A stretch of DNA of 64,000 nucleotides from contig NC_135212.1 in the NCBI RefSeq assembly GCF_052324685.1, positions 45,262,212-45,326,211 on the forward strand. The letters are read 5' to 3'. Under the pieces are notes generated by a model that saw nothing but the letters and a program-made list of their open reading frames with translations, was not told the DNA's origin and did no database searches. This DNA is from Brachyhypopomus gauderio. Taxonomy: Eukaryota; Chordata; Actinopteri; Gymnotiformes; Hypopomidae. Numbering within the stretch: the first letter of the stretch is position 1; each line of letters begins with the position of its first letter. Positions 54,651-64,000 of the stretch are shown here, piece by piece. The position numbers and the translations under genes were made by a program.

Positions 54651-54860
54651 ATGATCTGTAGTTTCGTCTCATGGCTCTCTGCAACTTGAAGCCCCCCACC
54701 CCCGAGCAATGCTCGCTGCTAGCTCGCGCAGGCAGCGAAGTGGAGACCTGCCTCCATTCATAAAGTCAGTGAACTACTCGAGAATACTATAGCGTCGTGA
54801 AAGAGGCGGCGCGCGCAGTCACTGCACCGCCCACTCCACAGACGCGAAAGGGGGGGGGTT
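54650..54860. promoter_or_regulatory. GC/CpG-rich block, possible promoter or enhancer
   Basis: It contains GAGGCGGCGCGCGCAGTCAC, ACCGCCCACTCC (a GC/CACC box) and GCTAGCTCGCGCAGGCAGCG. The block stands out from AT-rich flanks. I checked the minus strand for an igf2bp1 first coding exon and found none. Confidence 0.3.
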
Positions 54861-57800
54861 GGTAGAAAAGTGGACCGCAGTACCATCGTGCATCCACGCT
54901 GCAACTACCAATACACCACAATACGCAGCACATGTCCCAGTCTTCATTAATAAGAAATTCCTAAAAGGATCCCAGAGTCACTGCGGATCATCTAGGTGCT
55001 AAATCGACTTTGGAATCTAAACCGCGGAAACGCCATAGCCTACAGCACAATCCTTGCATATATTTGAGATGTGCAATTACGTCGTCGTATTGTTGAAACG
55101 TTATTTACACCTATTGATTATTATGCCTCATTTGATTTACACAAAAAAAAATTGTCTGTTCTTGATTAGATTATTTAAATCGCGGCTAAACATCGCAAAT
55201 CCCTCGTCTTTCAAACGTCGTAGTCCATGGTTGCAAATCCACCGTAAAGAAGCACAACGCAGAACACTAATGCTATAGCGTTCTCTCCACCAAGATAAAT
55301 TAAAGGGGCACCTGAGCACAATCTTTTGAGTAATTCTGCTGCGTTACAACGAAAGCCTTACAAAATCCCGCAAAGAAATACGGGCTTGTCTCAAAAAACA
55401 GTTTGAGAGAGTAGCACTTTTTACATATTTTTTTTTCAAATCCATGCATACATTGCACCGTATGTAGGGTTACTAGCCTATATCCTCTGATTTGCTAGTA
55501 AGGTAGACGGGTTTGTTGCAGCAGAAAGCGAGGGGGAGGTAGAAAGCAAACGTTACCATAAGAGACAGGAAGGTTTCAAAACTCTTTAGGGTGTCCTGAA
55601 TGAAGCTTAAACAATAAGGGAAACAACGTTTTTGATACAATGCTATTGTAAACTACACGTGATCAAAATGTCCCAATCTGTATATGCTGACTGAAATGGA
55701 TGTTTTCGAAGAGAGTCCAGAGTAGTGTATATGAGAGAATCAAAAGTATTTGAATCTAGAGACTTCTTTCAAATGACTCATAGGTGGCCAAACAAACAAA
55801 TCTAATAAAACTACGTGTATTTCATCCCAGCTAATGGAAAGAATCATAAAGCCTTCATCTCAAACCCAGAGTAGTTTAATAAAGTGCAAACACTTGAAAG
55901 CATTAAATTCACTTAAAAAAAAAAAAAAACTTTCTTTAACCACTTTATTTAAGGGAAATTATTATATCTATAAATAAAGATAGAGTAAGAATTACCTTTA
56001 CATAAAGGGAATTGTGGACAACATAGAACTTAGTTTGTGGAGAAATGCAAAAATATTCAACTAGTTAAAACAGCTCTAGGGCAGTTATCACTGAGGCTAA
56101 ACATTTCACATTCAGACTTTAATAAAGCAAACTGCCTACATTCTGTTTCTTTAAAATTAAACAATTAGTATCATTTCAAGCATATTGTGAAAATGTACAA
56201 TATTGATTACTACCGACAAATAAAAAGATGGTCTAAAATGTTGGTTATCCATTTCAATATACAAGATACAGTAAGGGCACATGATTCTGCTGTTCATTAG
56301 TGCACAATCTGTAACCAACCAATATTTCTGCACCATTTCCATATAGCTCACAAACTTTACATGTTCTTTCTGAAATGTGAAGCATGCCAAGCAAGTATCT
56401 CCCTCAATGAAGAGTCTCCTCTCCCATGGAAGATCTTAACTGGAGCAAGACTGAGCCATCGTTTCTTCCTTTTCAGCACAAGGGGCTTTCTTTCTGAGTG
56501 TGTATGACATAAGCCCATGACTTCTTTTTGAATTAGTAAACCCAACAGACCTATAGAATGTCCAGACAGTTGGAAATTTGAATGCTATGTGCATTAGACT
56601 GTTGGGAATAAGCTGTAAACACCACCTAACTCTCCTCCCCTCTGAAGCGCCCTTTGTATCTCTCTCATTTTAGACCTTTGAAGCTAATTTTCTCTGTCTG
56701 TTGACATGTCTATGCTGAATGGTGCAGTTTTTCCTAATCGTTATTAAGATTTAGATGAGAGCAGAAAAAAAAAAAACACACACCATGCCAAAACACAAAC
56801 AAACAAAGCCCACACATAGACACAAACAAAACACAGGGCATCAGATCAGTCAACACATGATGTTGTCAAACGGAGCTTCTTCAGACAGGATTAATACGGG
56901 GTCTCACACTTAAGCTCCATAACATTAAAGTTGTGAACTGACAGTTTTGACTGACTGGAGCAGAACACAAAACTCTATCATGTATTTGTTGAAAACTATC
57001 AGCATATGATTAAAGAATCTTCTAAAAATAGGAGGGATGCTATTTAGTGGTATGTGCAGTTGTAAATGGATAATACACAACATTAAATGCCCAGTGGTGA
57101 CCTGAAAGATTTATTGTTTGAACAGACATCTAAATGAAATAAAAGAAGCATAAAGAAAAAAGTGACCATATTTTTAATGTTCAAAATGACCCTAAAAATT
57201 ATAATACAATGAAGGCATAAAAATAATCACCAAAAGACATGATACAAACTAGCAAAATGATTTTTCCGTATGAAATGGTTTAAGAAGTCATAATAGTATC
57301 TGTCCTATACTTCACAACCACAAACAAATCTTGGCAGAATATGCACCCCAAACCGATCTCCAGAGTGGCATTATTCTAGTATAAAGGCACCAAACCCATG
57401 TGAACAAACACAACGCTATACCAGAGCTGATGAGGCCAGGCCCCATGTCTTCCGCTCATGAAATGCCTATGTGAGGGGAACTTCTATATAGGTTTGGAGG
57501 AGGAGGAAGTGTTTCCGCAGGGGCGGGGGATTGCCAGCCCCTCCCCCTCCTCCCTGTGCCCTTAGCATGAGCGAGCATGCGTTGAAGAGGAGGACATAGT
57601 ATGATCACACCAGCACATGCCTGTTCGGAATCCATGTGACCCAGAGGCTCCATTTTAACGGAGCAGAGCAGAGCAGCATTCTGCTGTATGGGTGTAAGGG
57701 GGAGAAGGAGGATCCCTCCTGCACTTTTTTGGCGCTACACGCACCCATATTGTCCTGCAAGGCAACAACTCTGTCTTATACCCTAAACAGCAGTTAAAAA

Positions 57801-59800
57801 AAAGCCCAATACGCATGTACATATGCTTCCATTTTACATACTTGACTTTGCATGTGGAAGAGTCTATGAATGATATATGTACAAGCAACATGTTTATAAC
57901 AATGTCTTACGCTCATAATGCCAGGACTACCCTGTAAACTAAATTAGTGGTCCTTTGGTTTATTGAACTTTATTTAGAAATTGTAAAAATTCCTGGAATG
58001 TGTTTATCTAACAAGGTAGTGAGTCCCTCCACCCCCACACACAAAAATCAACACCACACTTATCAATCAACTGAATAAACTGCATGAAGGAGAATTCTGC
58101 CAGCAAAACAAAAATCTGCTCTATGCTCAGGTGTCTTTGGAGTTATTTTAGAATGACTTCAAATGAGCACCAACCAGTAAATAAAAGGTAAAACAAATTA
58201 TTGTCTATGACCTTCCGAATGACATAAAATGCAATAATGAAAAAAGCAAAAAAAGAGAAAAAGAATAGCTTTAAAAATGTGTACATATTTATAAGTTGCT
58301 CATTTTCAGTGAGACACGTTTTATAATTGTGATCTAAAAAACAACCAGCAAACGGAATAAACTTTAAAATGCAAATATTTGTGCTATGGACTGTGCACTA
58401 TTGTAAGTGTTTCTCATGTTATATCCTCTATGAGCTGTTAGAAAACCCATGAGAAGGCAGGGCATTTCACCTTAGCCAGAGGAAAAACAGTTCACAGAAT
58501 TTCTAAATCTAAACGTTAACACTTCAGGGAGAAATTACAATGTCTTGTGTGTTACTAAAAAGGTAAATATGGCTTAACTAAAATAAAGATATTGGCATGT
58601 AACTTTTGCACCTGAAAAGTGTGTTTAATATGCACCACAGAAATACAAGACAGGAAAATTAGGCTCATGAAACAAAGTGCAACGCAACCCTGCTCATCAT
58701 GTCTCCAGATATACTTAATATGGTCTTCACTAAACTTTCACACTTATAAAAGGTTGAAAAACGCATTAAACATAAAATAAGTTCATTTTTTGTTCAAATA
58801 TCTGATCGTTTCAATTCAGACTCTGCATTAAAGTTATTTACGTCTCAGCCAGAATACGAGTCGTCAGTTCCTTGACCGAATATACCAGTCATTGGACAGC
58901 ATTCACACTATAATAAGGTTATCACAATGTGAGCTCGAACACCTCAAGAATGCAACTTTCCAAACACGTGGCCCACATGCTTTTAAACACTCCGTGTTAG
59001 CAATGTCCAAACAATACATTCAATGATTACATACATTTTATAGCAAGGTGTCAACAGGGTGCCAGTGGGTTTTTTTTCTCTTTCATATTTCAGCTCTCAA
59101 ATTTGCAGTTAATATCATAATTGTTCACATTTATTTAATGAAATTCACAACATAACATGTCACTATAGACCGTTGTTTCTATAGTAGCTTTTCAAATGTT
59201 CCATCTCCAAAGCTGAATGAAAACACATTTTTGTTCCGACAATTGTAATGCTATGCATGAAAACAAACAAAATGTTTGCAGTGATAAAACTATAACTATA
59301 CAGTATGGAAGACATTTCTAATTTTGACTGTAATCTGATAAAACACATGGGTAAATACCTACAGCGTGACATGGCTAAAGATAAGGGTGCAGTAGTGACC
59401 TTACACTTGTAAAACCTCGTGAATGCCTGGTGTCAGAATGTTCACACCACTCTCACCAGTAACAGCTGAAGGTGGTCACAGCACACGATGGACATTTTCT
59501 AGGATCTGTGCTTATATACTAAAGATTGCTGTTGTAAGCAAGAATGCCTTGGTTTGTTATAACAGTTTAGCGCATTTTATGCACTCAAGTCATGATGTAT
59601 TGCAAAGATATATTGCAAATATCAGTGATCAACACATCATGCGTTATGCGCCTAGTTAAAACTGGTGGATCTGCCCTTTTAGAAAGCAAGAGGGTGATGT
59701 AGAGATTAGACCAGTCAAATGTCTGCATCGATGGAAAGTAAAGACATCGGAGGCTTGTTCAAACTGGGCTGTCTGTAAAGTCTGAGGAAGTCTGCAGGCA
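54861..59800. other. Non-coding sequence, presumed intron or intergenic
   Basis: AT-rich, with poly-A tracts (about 55915-55930) and a short GC-rich patch at 57480-57560 (GGAGGAGGAGG and CCCCTCCCCCTCCTCC, nearly complementary purine and pyrimidine tracts). No exon is supported. Confidence 0.4.
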
Positions 59801-59805
59801 AGCCA

Positions 59806-59823
59806 CCCCCCCCCCCCCCCCCC
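59806..59823. repeat. C homopolymer (18 bp)
   Basis: A long C run in non-coding sequence. Confidence 0.9.
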
Positions 59824-60663
59824 TTTTCATGCTCATATGCCAACTATAGAGCAGACGGTCAAATTAAATGATAAAACATTAAATTAAAAGTTTAGAGCAT
59901 CAGATGTGATTTTAATAATACAACTGTGGTTTGTTAATAGTTTTTCTTTCTGAAATAATTCAAATCTATTGCTCATGATAAATAGCTGCTTCTAACATGT
60001 TTGCGTTTAGCCAAATCTGACTGCACCTTTGGACACTGCACAAACGTACTTTGGAAGTGAGTGGAGAGGATTCTAATTGGCTCCAACAGCCACTGAATGA
60101 TATCCAGAAACACTTGGCTGGAAGTGTTAAAATCCTGTTTAGCACTTTTCAATAATACTGGAAATTGGTGATGTCTTTATTTTTGAAGTGTGATGTTTTC
60201 ATCCTGTAATCTCAGTGAATGTTGACTGCATCCCCTTTCCAAAAAACCCAGATTATCCATAAATATTCCATACCCATATCTTTTCCACCCACCATTCAAT
60301 GTTTTGTTCATAACTGGACAAAGAAAAGGGCTTGCTCAGCCTTTTGAGCATATAGAAAAACTAAGTCAGGCAGAAAAACTAATTTAACAAGACATGTAGT
60401 CACAACAAAACACTATGCTTTAAAAATAAGTGATGAATAAAGAATATTTAGAATAGACTAACATTTTAGCTAAGGTAATTATTTTACCATTTAACATAAT
60501 ACACACATCAAAGCCAAAATATTATTTAAAGAAGGAGACAGTAACTTGGCATGTGGCAGAGCTAAACCTGTGGGAACGTTACATTCTTCCTCGTTTTCTT
60601 CTCTTATCTGCTCAGGGGTTCTCACTAAGCCCAACAAGATAATCAGCTTTAGGATTTTTACTG

Positions 60664-60722
60664 GTGTTTTTTTTTTTTTTGTTTTTTTTTTTTGGAGTGT
60701 GTTTTTTTTTATTTTTTTATTA
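60664..60722. repeat. T-rich low-complexity tract
   Basis: Runs of T separated by single G or A. The lysine-rich minus-strand ORF over it is an artefact. Confidence 0.8.
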
Positions 60723-63700
60723 CACATTTTCCTAAACTTGCTGAGATTTTAAATGTTAGACTTGCTGGTGTTCTGTTTATGAGGTCACTTTCATTTTATC
60801 ATTGGTATCTCCACAGGCACATTTTTCCTGCTGAATGTGGTCACGGTCTAACAAACACTTAATTTGTTAACCAAGTTGCCAAGTTGCTTCTTGGCCAGAA
60901 AGGGAGGCACTGCTAGCAACTTATTACCAAACATTGCACATACAGTTGATATATTTATACACTGTATTGGTCAACAGGTATAGCAAATAAATGTATTGGC
61001 AAAACACATGTGTAATCAATGTAAGAAAGACCTTTTTGGTCACTTCCTGTCACCATTGTCCTTTCTTTTGCCTCGGCTCACAGTACACCTCCGTCAGCCT
61101 CTCGGTTTGGGGGGAAAAAAATACTACGTAAAAAATGTAAAGAATTTTGAGTTCTGGAGGCACCTCCCTCCCTACCCCCCTCCTTCATGAGTGTTTATGA
61201 TGGCCATGCCTTCAGAGAAGCCAGTTCACCAGAAACACAAAGGGAACCACCGGGGGGGTGTTGAGGCCCATACATCAGAGGGGAAAACCTCCATGAATAT
61301 TCCCTTCTCAGGGAGTCAGACGACCCATCATCTCATTCACGCCGCACCTCATTTCTCCTACACTACATTTAAATTAGACCTAACCTAATTAGATCAGAAA
61401 AACAATAGCAAAACTAAGAACAACTTTAACATTTCCATTTACTGTACAAATTATGCAGTGTATTGATCAAAGAACTTAATCTAAAATTCCCAGTTTTAAG
61501 TACAAGCAAAAAGATGCATTTATTTTAACGCAACCAAATTGTAACTACAGAAACAAAGACCCCAGCCCCTCCCTGTTATCCATTAGCTTTAACACAAAAA
61601 CAGTTTATTGTCTTTACTAATATTTATATGAATAAAATATTAAGCAGAATCCTCACATAAAGGCAGCTAGCGTGGAACATGGCAGTGTGTAAGGTGAAGG
61701 CCCAAAGGTGAAAGTGCTGGTGAAACCCTGCTCTGTCCTACCATGGCTGGTGCCCACCACTTCCTTCTCCACTGCTATGATAGACCATTAACCATGTGAC
61801 CTGAAGCAAGCCAATAATAAGCCACAAACATGCGCAAGTTAAAAGGCCATTTCCTGCTAATCTAACACTTGTACCATTTATGTGGATGTTATGGCTACTT
61901 CACAAAATCCACAAACAATTATTCACGCAACTCATTCTATGGCAAAGATGTTCACAATTCACAATTCTGTTTCTTAGATGGCATTGTATTTAGGACAAAT
62001 CTTCCCTTTTCATCACAATAGTCAGAACCACAGGGTGCTCTACTGGACTGATGCTCACATCAGAAGGTGTAGCAATGAGACCCACAAAGTTTGGCACCCC
62101 ATCGCCAGCTCCACCCTGCAGCCTCTGCTCTCCTTCTACTCCACCTTATTACTCTCTTACGCAGTCACGCTTTTGTGTGAATCAACATGACTCCATTATA
62201 TCAGATTTTCAGTATCTCTCGAGTTTTTTTTTGTGTGTAGTGAAGTATACTCCACAGATGTGGGAAAGTGGTCACCCCTGTTCCTCGTCATGTGGACAGG
62301 AACCAGCAAGTCACTGCACTGATTTACACCGAGGGAGGTGACTACCTCCCCAGAATACACACGCCACACTACTGAGGATTCCCACCACCAGGCCAAAACA
62401 CCCTTTACCAACTTACTGCTCGAAACATTTTACCACAGTTCATTCAAATAAAAAAATGTGTTTGTAGATTGGAGGTTTGTAGTTTATTTATGTTTCTGAT
62501 GCTGTGTGTGTGGGGTGCTAGTTGGTGGCAACCGAGGGCTTCCAGCCTAAAGCTGCACAAACTGTGGTGAAGGATCTCAGTCTGTTAAAAAAAAAAAAAA
62601 AAAAGCAGGACAGATGGTTCAAAATGGGGAAGGGGAAAAGAAGGTACATTGGGAAGGGGTTAAAAGGGGAGGAGTGTTCTTAAAGAGACAGCAGCACACG
62701 TTTTTAAGCCCACTGCTCCGTCACTGTGCATGAATACACATTGGAGCAGACGTAGATTTCTTACTCCCACCATCTAATCTCTTTCCCTATCCACACCCAA
62801 AGCTACAGTGCTCGTTTTCAGACAATTCACAATGGCAGAAAAGGGAAGAGAGGAAGTGTCACTGTACTACGCCCCTACAACCGGCTCCCCTCCACGCTCT
62901 TCTCCTGATCACGCAAGTCCACTGAGAGTCACGCCGGTCATATGACCCAGCTGAATGAACGCCTACATGTACATTCTGCTAGCCTGGCAGAAAAGTCGCA
63001 TGGATCTGGAATGTAATCCAATGGAGGAGATGCATCGCTATTGTGTGTGGGTGTGCATGGGTGTCTGCGCGCACGCGTGTGTATGCCTCGCAGAGAGCTA
63101 GAGTGACAGAAAATAGAAATACAGAAGGAGGAGAGAAATAGGAGGAATGAAAGAAAAATATGAGCATGCGTGCCTGTGAGAGAAAGACAGAGAAAGAGAG
63201 AGCGAGAGAGAGAAAGAGAGAGATGGCCTCTCATGCAATACCATCAACGGCTTCTCAGAATCTGCACACAGGTGTTCCTGGCTCCTGATTGGTCGCACCC
63301 CCCTTTGCCTGGAAACCCTCCCCCTGCCTTCTGTAGTACTACGATTACAAATGGAGATGGAGAAAGAGGGGGAGCAAGTAACAGACAGAGGAAAGGAGGG
63401 AGGAGAGAGTGAAAGCAGGCAACTGTTGTGGCTCAACACTGCCATTACATACATTCACAGCACGCTTATCTCCATTTACCCAACAACCAACAAAATAGTT
63501 TAGAACATACAACCAAATTTTATTCCACTACTAAACCTACCAAAATACACTGAAGAGTCATTGTATTTTTGTTATACTCATGCACACATTTTGACTTTCA
63601 AAGTCAAAATGGCCATAGTAACTTTCACATTTCCAAAGAGTACCTTTACTAGTGAGAGATCTGCTGATTTTAAAAAGTAATTTAAATAGTTCCCTCTACG

Positions 63701-64000
63701 CACAAGACAACAGGCAGTTCATTCTCCCCACTGCCCCTCTAAAATAGTTCCCATCGCTAAAACAACACTACACACTACATCTCAAAACAGACTATTGTAC
63801 ATGACAGTTTATCACATTCTAGAAATGCCAAAAGACAAGTCACTCATAATAGACGGCTGGGAACAAAATGGCCGCAATTACAGAATAGCTTTACAAAACA
63901 AACAATTACTGTAATGAATGTAATCAGTCACTGGGGAGTATAGCCCTTTTCACCAAACGTTTAGCAAAGACAAACCCCACCAATACCACCCAACCACCCA
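60723..64000. other. Non-coding sequence to the window edge
   Basis: It contains an A homopolymer (about 62587-62604), a GA-rich tract (about 63177-63222) and G/T-rich patches. No supportable exon, including the missing igf2bp1 RRM1 exons. Confidence 0.4.

Noticed and set aside
54650-54860. Possible igf2bp1 first coding exon in a CpG block
   Set aside because: A minus-strand ATGAATGG occurs, but the translation bears no resemblance to RRM1 (expected MNKLYIGNL-like).
57456-57653. Minus-strand ORF of 65 aa with a good ATG context
   Set aside because: The second half is Pro/Arg-rich, from GC-rich tracts; it resembles no family, and I see no exon boundaries.

Overview
The window looks like nuclear DNA of a ray-finned (teleost) fish. 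It has intron-split vertebrate genes with GT-AG boundaries, low coding density, many microsatellites, and several repeat families I recognise as typical of teleosts: a hAT element with BED zinc-finger coding sequence, a Tc1-like transposase relic, a nested inverted-repeat MITE, and a short repeat built on 'GGCATTTGGCAGACGCCCTT'. Nothing points to bacterial, phage or organellar DNA, and I saw no rRNA gene, tRNA gene or CRISPR array.

Layout. 1-5.5 kb is repeat-rich: a tandem duplication, a nested MITE and a hAT remnant. 6.04-9.31 kb (minus) is a complete msl1, which encodes the scaffold of the MSL histone-acetyltransferase complex; I traced eight coding exons, all phase-consistent, giving 509 aa. 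9.8-14.9 kb is the divergent intergenic and promoter region. 14.9-20.44 kb (plus) is a complete nr1d1 (Rev-erb alpha), a haem-sensing nuclear receptor and clock repressor, with eight coding exons and 626 aa. 24.18-28.74 kb (minus) is a ten-exon, 378-aa gene that I assign with moderate confidence to zwint, a KNL1-binding kinetochore protein. A Tc1 relic sits in its last intron. About 30.7-42.14 kb (minus) holds the 3' thirteen coding exons and a roughly 5.4-kb 3'UTR of igf2bp1, an mRNA-binding protein with RRM and KH domains. Its RRM1 exons were not found and probably lie beyond the right edge. 42.1-64 kb has no coding exon I can support; it is probably the large 5' intron of igf2bp1, full of microsatellites and homopolymers.

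How the genes relate. The head-to-head msl1/nr1d1 pair matches the order on human 17q21, but the gene after nr1d1 is not thra as in mammals. Instead zwint-like and igf2bp1 follow, and the human igf2bp1 is also on 17q21. The genes act in separate processes: chromatin, circadian clock and metabolism, mitosis, and mRNA control. The most informative regulatory signals are five let-7 seed matches in the igf2bp1 3'UTR, and a candidate second promoter in nr1d1 intron 1 with a Rev-erb/ROR site and CACGTG E-boxes.
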